The notes under the pieces were generated by a model that saw only the letters and a list, made by a program, of their open reading frames with translations, did not search any database and had not been told where the DNA came from. A stretch of 64,000 bases of DNA from Micractinium sp. NFX-FRZ (lineage: Eukaryota > Chlorophyta > Trebouxiophyceae > Chlorellales > Chlorellaceae): contig JAPTJF010000172.1 of assembly GCA_029339195.1 (NCBI GenBank), positions 1-64,000 of the forward strand, written 5' to 3'. A program made the position numbers and the translations under genes. This document shows, piece after piece, positions 39,411 through 51,369 of this stretch. Numbering within the stretch: the first letter of the stretch is position 1; the number at the start of each line of letters is the position of its first letter.

Positions 39411-39866
39411 CCCAGAGCGGCCTCTACGGCCGCAGAACGGCGGTGCAAACGGCCTGACGGGCGATGATGGGCCCAAAGGCCCAAAAAAAGCGCTGCAGGC
39501 GACAGACGAAGGCACAGCACGCCAAGCAGGGCTGGCGCTGCCGCTGAACTTGTGCAAAACAGGCGTGGCTGTTTTCCAAGCATTCGTTCAGAATGGAACT
39601 AGAGACCCCGCATCTGAACCTTTAAACCCCTATTTTGCGATCACCCATCACCTTGTTCCTCGTCTTGCTGCTAAATGCTTGCCCTGAAGTAGGCGGGAAG
39701 CAGGGGCTTGCGCTATGGCGCAGCAAGCCGCGGTGTGCACCCAGGCGAGTAGCGGTGACGGCAGCGGCGGCAGCAGCTGGTGCCGTGCCTGCCTGCCCAC
39801 CTGAGCAAGGTCTGGTCCGCTGCTGCCGTGCCTCCATGCCATGAAAGGCGCACCTTTTCTTCAAAC
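39411..39866. promoter_or_regulatory. Divergent promoter region of Q-rich gene and CPSF160
   Basis: Start codons are 456 bp apart. The stretch is AT-richer around 39590-39670 than its surroundings. An in-frame extension of CPSF160 to 39780 is open but carries no family resemblance. Confidence 0.4.
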
Positions 39867-42800
39867 ATGCAGGTGCACCCGCCCACGGCTGTTACCCATT
39901 GCACGGCCGCTTGGCTGCAGCGGCCACGCGAGCGGGACGGCGACGGCAGCAGCGATGGCATCGGCGGCAGCGGAGGTGGTCAAGGCGCTGCCCAGCCGCT
40001 GCTGCCAGACCTGGTGGTGGTGCGCAGCACCCAGCTGGAGCTGTACACAGTGAGGGGCACAGGAGAGGGAGCAGCGGCAGGAGCAGCGGCAGGAGCGGCG
40101 ACAGGTGCAGCAGCGAAAGCAGGCGCTGCTTCCACTGGCGGCGGAGCGGTGGCGGCACAGGCCCCGCCCCCCGCCCCCCCCTCCCTGGGGCTTCTGTCCA
40201 GCTGCCAGCTGTTTGGGGTGGTGGAAAGCGTGGCGGTGCTGCGGGGGCGCGCGCCAGGCCAGTGCGACGCCCTGCTGCTGACCTTCAGGTGGGCAGGGCG
40301 GCGGTGGCGGCTTGGGGGCGCGGCAGGCGGTCGCCTTCGCAGGTTGCTGCTGCCGCGCCGCAGCAACCTGCCTTGCAGTGCCCTACACATTGCTGCCGCT
40401 TCTGCCGCGTGCGGCCATCAACCGCCCATCTGCATGCTTGCCCGCCCGCCCTGCCCGCCCCGCAGGGACGCCAAGTTGTCGGTGCTGCACTGGGATGCGG
40501 CACGCCACGAGCTGGCGCCCAGCAGCCTGCACTACTTTGAGGGGGATGCCTCGCTCAAGCAGGGGCGGGTGGCCTTCCCCTACCCGCCGCTGGCGGTCAC
40601 AGGTAGGTCTCCAGGGAGGTCCTGTGCTGTGGGTGCAATGTGTTGGCCAAGCACTCCCCCGAGCTTGGGTCTTATTGTACTGCACTGGTTGACGGCAGCT
40701 GGGCAGCTGTCGCCCGCGTCAACAACCCAGCCCCGCATCAACAACCGCGTCAACAACCGAGCTGTCCTTGCAACACCTCGCGCCTGCAGACCCCCAGGGC
40801 CGGTGCGGCGCCGTGCTCATGTTTCGCCACCAACTGGCGGTGCTGCCAGCCATAGACTCCGAACTGCTTGCGCTGGGCATTTCTGGAGAGGCAGACAAGG
40901 TGGTGGTGGGTGCAGCAGCAGCTGGAGCGGGCGCGGGTGGTGGCAGCGTGGCGGCTGCGGCGGCTGTGGGCAACAGCTACGTGGACAACCTGGGCAAGGC
41001 AGGGATCAAGGAGGTGGGTTAGAGACTGGCAGCTTGCTGTGGGGGGCGGGCAACAGGAATGTCTGGTTGCGTGGACGTGGGTGCTGTGGCAGCAGCGGGC
41101 AGGTCAACAGGACGAGGTGCGTGCCTGGCTGTGCAGACTGCTGCTGCTCCTGCTGCTGGCCTGCCTGCGCACACTGCCCACCGCTCTACACCATTGCCTT
41201 GCCTTGCCTTGCCTTGCCTTGCCTGCCTGCCCTGCCACGCCCCGCCCCTACCCTTGCGCGGGCACCGCATCCCTGCTGTCCTATCCTGTACTGACACATC
41301 ATGTTCACACCATGAGGGCAGGTGTCCCCCCACCGCTGCCTGCATGATTACATCATGCTTGCCGCCCTGCGTGTCTCACAACTGTGCCGTGCCGGGTGCG
41401 CCGGGGCCCCCCATCTGTTGGGTTGTTGTTGTGCTGCGCAGGTGCGTGACGCTGCCTTCCTGCATGGCTACAACGAGCCGGTGCTGGCGCTGCTGCATGA
41501 GGGGGAGCCGACATGGGCGGGAAACCTGCGGCAGAAGGTGGGGGGGAGGCTCCTGCGCTGCGCTGTGCTGTGCACTTGTCGGTGTGTGTGTTTCTTGGGA
41601 CTGGATGGGGCTACCCTTGCGCCTGCGGTGGGCCACACTGGTCTGGTCTGCCCTGGTCAGGGCCAGTCTGGGTCAGGTCAAGTCAGGTGCTGTGATACCA
41701 CCCCTGGCACAGCTTGTGCGGTGGGGCGGCATGGTTGCCGTGCCAAGCGCCTCGCAACAGAACGCCTCCCTGCTCTCACTGTCTTGGTCCGGCCTGTGCC
41801 GCCCGGCCTCCCCCCCCCCCTCCCTACTGCAGCACGACACGTGCCTGCTGAGCGCGCTGTCCCTCAACCTCACCCGCAAGCACAACCCAAAGATCTGGGG
41901 GGCTGCCAACCTGCCGTCAGGTGCCGCGCTGTGCTGCGCTCTGCTGTGCTGTGCTACGCCATGCATGCTGTGCTGCGCTGTGCTGCGCTCTGCTGGGCTA
42001 CACGACATCCTGCACTGTGCTGCACCGGTATTCTGCAAAGCCTGCCGTCTCTACCACCTCCACCACCACCCCCATCCTCACCCTGCCCTCACCCTGCCAC
42101 CGCCGCATTCTTGCCACCCGCCCCCCAAACCGCGCTGCAGATGCGTCCCGCCTGTCTGCTGCCCCCTGCGGCGGCGTCCTGGTCCTCTGCCAGCACCTGG
42201 TGCTATACTACCGCCAGGGACAGCAGGCGGGGGTGGTGCTGCACCCCTCGGCGCTGCCCCCCAAGTCGGCGCCGCCGCCGCTGCTGTTTGACCCGCGGGC
42301 GATGCAGGAGGCGGGGGGCCCTGGGCCTGCGGCCGCCCAGTATGCGCAGCAGCACGCGTTGGACGTGTTCCCGGTGAGAAGGGGCGGGCTGGGGTGCGAG
42401 GGTCAGGGGTCCAAGCACAGGGTTGACGGTATGGGGATGATGTTGGAAACAGAAAAGAGCATTCTGCAGGAGTGTGCTTCCCGATTCTGTGCCGCGTTTC
42501 AAGATCATGCTTGCAGCTGTTCATCAGCCGTGTTCTGCCTGCCTGTCGGCCTGCGTGGGTTGCAGGAGACGGTTCCCTCTGCCGTCCAGTTTTGTGACGC
42601 CAGCCAGGCAGGGGAGCTCAAGGTGACCGCCGACGGCGCCGCGGTGTGCTGGCTGTCGCGAGACTCCGCCCTGCTCTGCCTGCGCAGCGGCCAGCTGCTG
42701 CAGCTGGCGGTGCTGCAGGTGCCGGGCGGCGGCGGTGCACGGCGCCTGGCCGTGGCGCGTGCCGGCGCGGCCCCGCAGCCCAGCTGTTGCTGCAGCCTGA

Positions 42801-45132
42801 CGGCGGGTACAGGCGACAGTTACGGCAGCGCGGGGCAGCACGAGGAGCAGCAGGCAGCGCTGGTATTCCTGGGCTCTGCGGCGGGGGACTCTCTCCTGAT
42901 CAAAGCAGCGCCTGCGCCCAAGCCAGGGGCCGGCACCAAGCGGCCAGCCGACACGTCAGCGGCAGCGGCGGCAGCGGCAGAGTCGGTTGAGAGGCAGGAG
43001 TCAAAGCGGATGCGGCTGGAAAGCATGGAAGATGCGGCAGCGATGGGCAGCGGCCTTGCCCCTGCAGCAGTGGTTGCAGCAGTGGCCGAGGCGGCGGCCG
43101 AGGCGGCGGCAGCGGCTGGCCGGCAGGCCGAACAGCAGGCTGCTGATGCAGCGGCGGCAGCGGCGCAGCAAGGGGCGCAGGCCCCTGCAGCAGCAGCAGG
43201 AGCAGGGGACTATGATTCGGAAGACGAGGAGGCAATGATTTATGGGACTGCACTCATATCTCCCGCCGCCCCAGCCTCAGCACCCACAGCGGGGGGCGGC
43301 GGCGGCAGCGCGGGAGGAGCGGCAGGTGGCGGGCAGCTGCCCGGTGCGGCCCCGCAGCTTCAGCGGTACCAGCTCAAGGTGCTGGACAGCCTGGCCAACA
43401 TTGGGCCCGTGCGGGACTTCACCATCGCCGAACCAGGTGGGGTGGAAAACGCTTGGCCCGCTGGAACGGTTCAATGTGCCTGGGCGCTTGACGTCAGGGG
43501 TATGTGACCAGTGATCGGGCACACTTGACGGGAATTTGTGCAGCAGACAATGACGGCCGCGCTGTTGCAGTAGGCACGCCTTGCTGTTGCTCCCGCTTCT
43601 GCCAGCACGCTGCGAGCACCGATGCGGGGGTTACACCGGTCTGCCGACCAACTGATCAACCCACCCACCTGCCCATCTGGCGCAGGCGCGGCCGGCAGCG
43701 AGGCGCCGCCCTGCTTGGTGGCCTGCAGCGGGGAGGGAAAGGGCGGCACGCTGAGCGTGCTGAGGCGCAGCGTGGTGCCGGACCTGATCACAGAGGTGCC
43801 ACTGCCAGGTGGGCATAAAATGCACGCTCTGGTCAGCCAGCTGCACGCCAGCTGCGTTTTGCGGGCTGTGCTTTGTGCTGGTCCCTGCTGCCTATGCTTG
43901 CCCGCTATGCCACGTGCACGCTCCCTTTTGCGCCATTCAATGGATGCAGGCCTGCTTGGTGCCTGGGCGGTGCACCACCGCCCGGCCGGCGACGGTGACG
44001 TGGCATCAGGGCAACAGCAGTACCAGGGGCAGTACCACGCCTACCTTCTGCTCTCCTTCCCTGGGGCCACCAAGGTGCTGGCGACAGGAGAGGAGCTGAG
44101 GGAGGTGACGGAGACGTGAGTGCCGCGCTGTGCCGCGCTTTGCTGCGCTGTGCTGTGCTTCGCCTACGTTGTGCTACGCTGTGCTTCGCCTACGCTGTGC
44201 TACGCTGTGCCCAACCTGTCCGCTGCCCCACCCAGCCGAGCTGCTAAGCAGTAGCAGCAGCCGCGGCAGCCTGCACTCTCAGCCACGACCCGGCGCAAAC
44301 TGTTACCACCCACTTGCAGACACAGAGCCGCTCCCTTATCAACCCATGCCGCTGCCGCTGCTGCCCCCCTCCCACCCACGCCTCAGCGTTGAGTTTGCTG
44401 TGGACACCCCCACCCTGGCGGCGGGCAGCCTGTGTGGCGGGCGCCGCATCGCGCAGGTCTTCCCCCAGGGAGTGCGCTTGCTGGGTGAGCTGATGCCGTG
44501 GGGGTGGGGTGGCGAAGGATGGGTGCAGTGTTCGGGGCAGGCGGCACCGCCAGCCAGTGGCAGCAGCAGCCAGCAACAGCAGCAGGGAAGAGGGGGGAAG
44601 CAGAGAAGGGCAAGGCACCATGGTACCACGCATGCTCCTGGCGTGACCGGCTGCCCCCTGTGCCCGCTTCCCTCCTTTCCTCGTGCAGACGGCGAGGAGT
44701 CGGTGCAGGATGTGTGGGCTGCTGAGCTGGCGGGCGCTGGCGGCGCAGATGGCAGCGGCAGCACCCCCACCATTGTGGCAGCAGAAGTGCTGGACCCATA
44801 TGTCCTGCTGCTGCTCTCTTCTGGCGCAGCCGTGCTGCTGGCTGCCAATGGCGGCAGCTGCCAACTGGCGCGTGTGGACACGACTGAAGCGGTGGTTGCG
44901 CTGCAGCCGAGCGCGGAGCAGGACGGGCTCACTGCGTGCTCCCTGTACCGCGACACCTGCGGCTGGCTGCAGCGGCTGCAAGGTCAGCCGGCGGCAGGCG
45001 ACACTTACTGCATGCTGTGCCGCGCCAGCGGCGCCTGCCAGCTGTACTCGCTGCCAGCCTGGCAGCTTGTGTTTGACTGCGCCAGCCTGGCAGAGGGCCT
45101 GGCGCTGCTGACCAGCAGCGGCGGAAGCAGCT

Positions 45133-45165
<33 letters not shown>

Positions 45166-48100
45166 TGGATGTGGGCGAAGAGGCGGCCCCTCCCGTGGTG
45201 GAGGCACGCCTCGTCAGCTTCGGGTCGGCAGCCGCCGGCAGGACGGACGCCGGCGCCGCCAGGGCCAGCCGCGCCCCTGCCTGCGAGGCACCACTGCTGC
45301 TGGCCCTGACCGCCGACAACCAGCTGCTTGCGTACAAGGCCTTCCGCCTAGAAGGCAGCAGTGGCGGTGGCAGCAGTGGTAGCAGAGGGCAGCTGCGCTT
45401 CCGCCGCCTGCCGCTGGACCTGCCGCCGCTGCTGCCGCCCGCGGCCGGCGTGCAGCAGGCGGGGCAGCAGTGGCGGCTGCAGCGGCTGCACGCATTCGAG
45501 GGGCTGGGGGAGGAAGCGCCCTTTAGCGGCGTCTTCGTGGCAGGTGGGTGTTGTGTGCACGCTGGTAATTGTGGCGGCCCACGGTGGGGGCGTGCAAGGT
45601 GTCTGCGGCCTCATGTTGCAGCGCGCTTGCACATCATCTTTGCCTTCTAGGCAGCTTAGGTCTTCACCCACTATGGCCTAGTCTGGTCCTCAGCCAGCAT
45701 GCCCCCTCCTGCCCGCCCTGCCACGCCCCCTCTTCACATGCAGGCCAGCACCCGCACTGGCTGATCGCCGCACGCGGCACGCTGCTGCCGCACCCGCACT
45801 TCCTGCCGCCGCCCGCGGCACCGGGGCAGGCGGCCCTTGGCGCGGTTGGCTTCACGCCCTTCCACAACGTCAACTGCCCGTTTGGCTTCATTCTGGCCAC
45901 CAGTGAGTGGGGCTGGGAACCTTATTGTGAACCTACTTATCACTGCGAGTGGTTCCGTTCTATGGGCACAAGAAATACCTGCCCCACACCCTGCCCCCGC
46001 CTGCCTGTGCCGCCCACATGCAAAGGGGGGGGAGGCAGCAGCAGCTGAAGCGGCCCCCCGCTTCAGCCTCACCTTCCCCTCACCCTCACCTTCCCCTCCC
46101 TCCTACTGCAGGCGGCCCCCGCAGCTCCATCCAAATCTCCCAGCTGCCGCCCAGGACGCGGCTGGATGCGCCCTGGCCTCGCCAGGTGGGAGTGTGTGTG
46201 TATGGGTGTCGGGTGGCAGTGCAGATGGAAAAGGAAAGGCTGGGTCCATGCAGGGGTGCAGCAGCGAGGCCTGCAGGGAGCGTCTGTTTGTACATGACCT
46301 GCCCCACCGGTATGGAATCATGCTGTGTTGTGCCGCGCTGCACTGTGCCACGCCATGCTGCATCATGCAGCCCTGCGCTGCGCCGCTGCCGTGCGCCCTG
46401 CCCTGCGCTGCGCCGCCCTGCGCTGCGCCGCGTTGCTGAACCATCCCATCCCCCGCTGCTGCCTGCCTGCCTTTGCCCCCTGCAGCGTGTGGCCGTCAAG
46501 GGCACCCCGCTGAAGGTGGCTCACTACGCTGAGGCCGACCTGTACGCTGTGCTGACCTGTCGCCAGGTGGGGACCGCTCAGAAGTGGGAGTTGCGGGGAG
46601 CTGGGAGGAGGCCCCGCTGTACCTCGCATCCTCGTCTTGAATCCCTGCCTTGCTCGGCATACTTGAGGCTCGGTTAGCAGCCTCGTCAACAGCACACCCC
46701 ACCCCACGTGAAATCGCCCTCCCCTGTTACGCATCCCTGTGCACGCAGCATGAAGCTGCCGCCGCCGCCACTCCCACAGCCTGCGCGCCCGCCATGACGC
46801 ACCACGCCATGCTGACACCGCCCCTCCCCCCACCCCCATGCCTCGTCCTGCCCCACCCTGCCCTGCACTGCCCGCAGGTGCCCTTCAAGCCCTTCCTTCC
46901 CGAGGAGGACGAGCCAGGGGAGCCGCAGGCCAGCTACAGCTACGCGCTGGCAGAAGCCACGGCCAAGGCACGCAGCACGATGCAGGGGCACGAGGTGCGC
47001 TCGGGGGGGGGGGGGGGGGGTCATGGTCATGGGAGGGTGGCACAACGTTGAACACGTGGGTGCGCGCGCGTTTGGCTGGGGAGGCGAAGAGCTGAAGAGC
47101 ATAGGCCACGTGGATGGTTTGTTTGCTTTGAAAATCAAGCGTGGCCTGCTGCACGGGAGCGGCACGGTGGAGGCTGCTTTCAGCTGTGCCCGCCCGTCTC
47201 CCTGAGCTGCTGTGCGACCGCAGGTGCGGCTGGTGTGGCCCGCCGGCGGCTGGCAGGGCGTGTGGCGGCACCAGCTCCTGCCCGGGGAGAAGGCGCTCTC
47301 AGGTGGGTGGCATGGCCCTACATCAGTGCCTGGGTCAAACTCGTGCAAGCAGCGGCACCCACCACCTCATCCGGCTGGCTCTAGCAGTTGGGGGGTAGTG
47401 AGAGGCACAGGGGCACCCGGCTTCCAACACATATTGGCAGGAGCTGGCCGATGCAGCGGCCATCTCACACACACAATCCCCACACCGCATGCCTGTTGCA
47501 CTGCCCGTGCCTGCAGTGGCGGCGGTGCGGCTCAAGGACCAGGCCAGCGGCGCCACCGTGCCGCTGCTGGCGGTGGGGGCAGCCTTCCCGGCAGGTGAGG
47601 GATGCACCATAGTATGGAGGCTTTATCGGTGGGGTCATTACTGTGCCTCTGCTGGCGGGGTGGGCCGCCTTTTCTGCAGGTGCAAGTGGGGCGTGTGCTC
47701 GATTAGGTGCCTCAGTGCTGGCCCTGGTGCTGCGCCACCCTGTGCTGGGGCGGTGGCACGATGCCGTGATGAGCTGCTGCCAGGTCAGCAGGCCAGGTCA
47801 GCAGGCCAGTCAGTCCCCCAGTTCTTGTTCGCGCCGTCCCCAGTTCCTGACTTCCCCGGCCCCCCTGACCCTGCCCATCCTCCTCCCTCTCTGCCCTTCG
47901 CCACCTGCAGGCGAGGACTATCCCTGCGGCGGCCGCCTGCTGCTGTTCGAGATCATCAAAGGCGGGAGCGGGGGCAGCGGCGCAGCGGCAGGCGGGGCGC
48001 TCCCTGGGCAGTGGGGCGGCCGCCTGATCTACACCAGGCACGCTGCAGGGTGGATTGGACTGGGATGGGGAGGCTCAACGCTGTCTTGCGCAACATTCGC

Positions 48101-50607
48101 TGCGACGCCGGTCGTCATCCTGCTGCCACACCTGCTGTCTGCCCAGCCAAGCTTCGTCTCACCCTATCACTTGTCCCACCCCGGCGCATGCTGTGTCCCT
48201 TGCCTCACTCTGCGTTGCCCCACCCCACCCCATCCCACCCTGCCACCCTCGCCCACCCACCACCCCACCCCTGCTCTTCTCTTCATGGCAGGGAGTTCAA
48301 GGGCCCTGTGACGGCGCTGGCTGGGCTGGAGGGGTACCTCCTGCTGACCTGCGGCAACCGCATCGAGACGTGCGCACTGTCCAGGTGAGGAGCTCCCCCT
48401 TCGTTGGCCCCTACTGCCTGCGATCTGGTGCGGCCTTGGCTGGCTGTATGGGTTAAAGGCCATCCAGGGCCGCAGCGCCACCTGCCCAGCTGCGCGCATT
48501 GCGCATCTTTTTCAAGTCATGTCTGCCCACTTGTGAACAGCATTGTTCCTGCATGTTGCCTTTATTTCAAGGGAACACAGCGGACTTGCAGCAGTCAGTG
48601 ACCAGCATCAGCGAATGGCCACCACTGTCCTTATGTCCCGCCGTGGCAAGCGCTTACCTCTCTCTTTGCCCCTCCCCCTGTCCCTCTCCGCCTGACCCCA
48701 CACCCTCCCTCGCAGCACCACTGTGACCAGTACCGGCGAGGACGGCACCATCACTTCTGCCACCACTTGGAAGGTGCAGCGCTCAGGTGGGCAACGACAG
48801 CGGGTGCACGGGTGCAGGGGTGCACGGAGGCATGAGCGCTTGCAGCATGCTGTGGCATGCGTGTGGCTGTGTTGGTGGCACTGCGCTTGCCGGCGCTGGG
48901 CAGGCTGCACGGTGGCGAGGGATGCGCAGGCAGGTAGCCGCTGCTTGGCATTGTGACCGCCGCGCGACCTCCACTTCACTGCATCACCTCCCACTCTGCC
49001 CCGGCCCCCCCGGGGCCCACGTTCGACCACATCACCTCTCCTGGTTTGACCACACAACACCCCTCTGCAACCTGCCCCCATCGCAGCCTTCTATGACGGC
49101 CCCATGCTGCTGACCAGCCTGAACGTGGTGAAGAACTTTGTGCTGCTGGGGGACGTGGCGCAAAGCGTGCAGTTCGTGCGGTACAAGGACGAGGTGTGGG
49201 CGGGGGGCGGGACGGGGCGGGGCGGGGCTGCCGGTGCGCGTGGTACCTCACCTGCAGCTGGCTATCTTGGCTGATCTCCCCTCCCCCTGGTGGGACCTTG
49301 TCACCTCCTGCTGGCCGCTCATGCTTTGCCTGCTCTGGTCCGTCCTGCACTGTTCATACCTTGCAGGGCCGCCAGCTGTCGCTGCTGTCCAAGGACTTCA
49401 ACCGTGCCGCCGTGGCCGCCACCCAGTTCCTCATCAACGGGTGGGTGGCCTGGGTTGGGGCGGGGCGGGGCGGCACATGAAGAGGCAGGGCGGGATGTGT
49501 GCATTCCCAACACAACGGCACAGAGTCTTCCTGGGGTTGCCTGTGCTGGCTTTGTGCAGTCATGGATTAGGGGGTGGAGTGCCGCCTTCCCACCCCCCTC
49601 TTTTGAACGCTGCGATCTACCTCCGCCCCCTTGGCTTCACCCCTTCCGTGCGCAGCTCCTCTCTGCACCTGGCCTCTGCTGACGCCGCCGGCACGCTGCG
49701 CTTGCTGAGCTACCTGCCCAGCCACCCCGAGAGCTGGAAGGGGCAGCGCCTGGTGGCTTGGTGAGCACCGGACCTGCGCACCGCACCGCACTGCATCGGT
49801 CTACAATGCAGCAAGCTTGCCCTCATCTTGCTTGGTGTTGCTACGGCCGATGTCCGCCACCCGGCCTGCCGAATGGCCCGGACACTCACCCCCTGCTCAT
49901 GCCCGCCCCGCCCGCCGTGCAGGGGTGCTTTCCACCTGGGTGACGCCGCCAGCGCCATGCAGCGCCTGCGCCTGAACTCCCCCAGCCCCGAGGACCGCAC
50001 CGCCCGCCAGGCCGTGCTGCTGTCCACCGCTGCCGGCGCCCTGACGCTGCTGTCCCCGCTGGCAGTGCCGGCGGCGGCGGGGGTGGAGCTGGCGGCGGCG
50101 CTGGCGGCACTGCGGGCGCTGCAGCGGGAGCTGCTGCTGCTGCTGCCGCAGGTGGCGGGGCTCAACCCGGCCGCCTTCAGGTGAGCAGGTGGGCGGGGGT
50201 TTAAGGGAGGGGCATACGGAGGGACGGGCAAGTGGTGCAGCTGTACTGGGCTGTGCCCACTGCTCCTCGCCTGCCCTGGCCCTCAGCGTGCCGCTTAATC
50301 CGCTCACTTCCTACTCCGCTGCCACCTGCCATGCATCCACGGCTCGCTGGCTGCTTCCCTACCTGCCTGCCCACCTGCCTGCAGGCGGCGGTACGCGGCC
50401 ATCCCTCCGGGGCTGCAGGGCGCCCGCTGCTTCTCCAAGCAGTTGGCGCTTGAGGAGCAGGGGGTGCTGGATGGGGATTTGCTCCGGCAGTACCTGCAGC
50501 TGCCGCGGCGCCAGCAGGAGGGGACGGCAGAGGCGGCGGGGCTAGAGCGGGCACAGCTAATGGAGCTGCTGCAGGCGATGTGGCGATCGGGCGGCACGCT
50601 GCTGTGA
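39867..50607 (+). CDS. CPSF1: CPSF160, cleavage and polyadenylation specificity factor subunit 1
   Basis: About 25 exons assemble in phase along 10.7 kb. The start (MQVHPPTAVTH) matches the HPPT motif at the N-terminus of CPSF160. Beta-propeller stretches line up with plant CPSF160 in order: ESVAVLRG, RDAKLSVLHWD, DPQGRCGAVLMF, FLHGYNEPVLALLHE with TWAG, CGGVLVLCQHLVLYY, DSLANIGPVRDFTI, DPYVLLLLSSGA, FHNVNCPFGFILAT, YTREFKGPVTALAGLEGYLL, LNVVKNFVLLGDV, LSLLSKDFNRAAVAATQFLI and VAGLNPAAFR. A nuclear-localisation-like KRPAD...SKRMRLE stretch sits in an Ala-rich linker in exon 7. In the nucleus this protein is the scaffold of the complex that recognises the poly(A) signal. The intron at 48038 is best read with a GC donor. 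A missing tiny 5' exon cannot be excluded. Confidence 0.92.
40340..40370. repeat. Perfect 10 bp inverted repeat in CPSF160 intron 1
   Basis: caggttgctg (40340-40349) and its reverse complement cagcaacctg (40361-40370) flank an 11-base loop and could fold as a hairpin in the pre-mRNA. Confidence 0.85.
41194..41228. repeat. (CCTTG)n repeat in CPSF160 intron
   Basis: Five or more copies of ccttg lie in tandem in the intron after the exon ending KAGIKE. Confidence 0.9.
41925..42010 (+). repeat. Degenerate TGTGC/TGCGC pentamer run in CPSF160 intron
   Basis: The run ctgtgctgcgctctgctgtg and variants begins directly after the donor of the exon ending GAANLPS. Similar runs occur at 44117-44213 and 46316-46437. 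Confidence 0.8.
44117..44213 (+). repeat. Degenerate TGTGC pentamer run in a second CPSF160 intron
   Basis: Alternating cgctgtgc, ctacgctgtg and cttcgcctacg units start at the 5' splice site of the intron after the exon ending LREVTET. Confidence 0.8.
46316..46437 (+). repeat. Degenerate TGTGC/TGCGC pentamer run in a third CPSF160 intron
   Basis: Units such as tgtgccgcgctgcactgtgc and ctgcgctgcgc fill the middle of the intron between the exons ending DAPWPRQ and starting RVAVKG. Confidence 0.75.
47554..47681 (+). repeat. CPSF160 exon 3' end and a decayed intronic copy
   Basis: The exon end encoding TVPLLAVGAAFPA (to 47594, donor GTGAGG) is echoed 85 bp downstream by a copy ending at 47679 that would read TVPLLAGWAAFSA, again followed by a GT. 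Confidence 0.8.
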
Positions 50608-51369
50608 GCACGTTGATGGCTCCGCGCTCTCATGATTGGCGCAGCCAAGCACCTGCCTGTCGGCAGCCTCTTCGTCACTGCCTGCTGATTGAACTGATTG
50701 TACTTGGCCTCACAGCTTGTAAGATGGTTACAAACAAGCAGCTACACCCACAATAGACGTGGCGGCCTTTGCGGCTGCAGCAGGCATGCTTGGTTGTTGG
50801 GTATTACCGCCAGCGCAGGCGGGACTGTAAGAGGTCCCACCAGACGGGCATAAGAAGAGGGAATCACTTGTATAGCAAAAGAGGGATTTGAACAGCCGTG
50901 GGCTGTGGCTGGCTGTCTGATAGGCGACCCAGAAAACCAGGGGAGTGGGGTCGCTGTTTCAGCGGAAAAGGAACCGGGGGGAGATTGATGGGCAGGTGGG
51001 TGGTTGCGCGCGTTGATGGAAGAGACAGTAAGGCATGAGCAATCGCGACAGATCGGGGCAGGCGGGTCAGCAGTTATAGCTTGGGTGCCGCAGCCGGTAC
51101 CATGCAGGGGGCATGAGCTGGCGGCGAGTGTGGTTTGTGTTTGGAGGTGAGGAGCGGCGCTACGAGCGCTGTGCCCTGAGTCAACAAGAGTGCAAACAGG
51201 ATGTGTGGCGGTGGAAAGAGTGGTGGTGGAAAGAGGCGGGTGGGATGCATGGGAGGTGGAAACTCGTCGGCAGGGAGCCTGGCAACGCACTGCCAAGGTT
51301 GCGCTCACACGGGCGGCGCCAGGAGGTCGGTGTGCCGCCCACGGCGCCGCTTGCCCACAGCAGCCTCGC
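50608..51369. other. Convergent 3' region of CPSF160 and wall-protein gene
   Basis: Apart from the paired poly(A) signals at 50715-50739 and another plus-strand TGTAA at 50826-50830, no feature is visible. The wall-protein 3' UTR would span most of it. Confidence 0.5.
50715..50739. terminator. Palindromic double poly(A) signal between convergent genes
   Basis: TTGTAA (50717-50722) and its reverse complement TTACAA (50728-50733) flank five bases; an outer gcttg/caagc pair extends the inverted repeat. TGTAA is thus present on both strands, 111 nt after the CPSF160 stop and about 640 nt after the wall-protein stop. Confidence 0.55.

Noticed and set aside
50881..50896. B-box-like sequence on the minus strand (gttcaaatcc)
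   Set aside because: The T stem does not pair beyond one or two bases and no A box is at the right distance.
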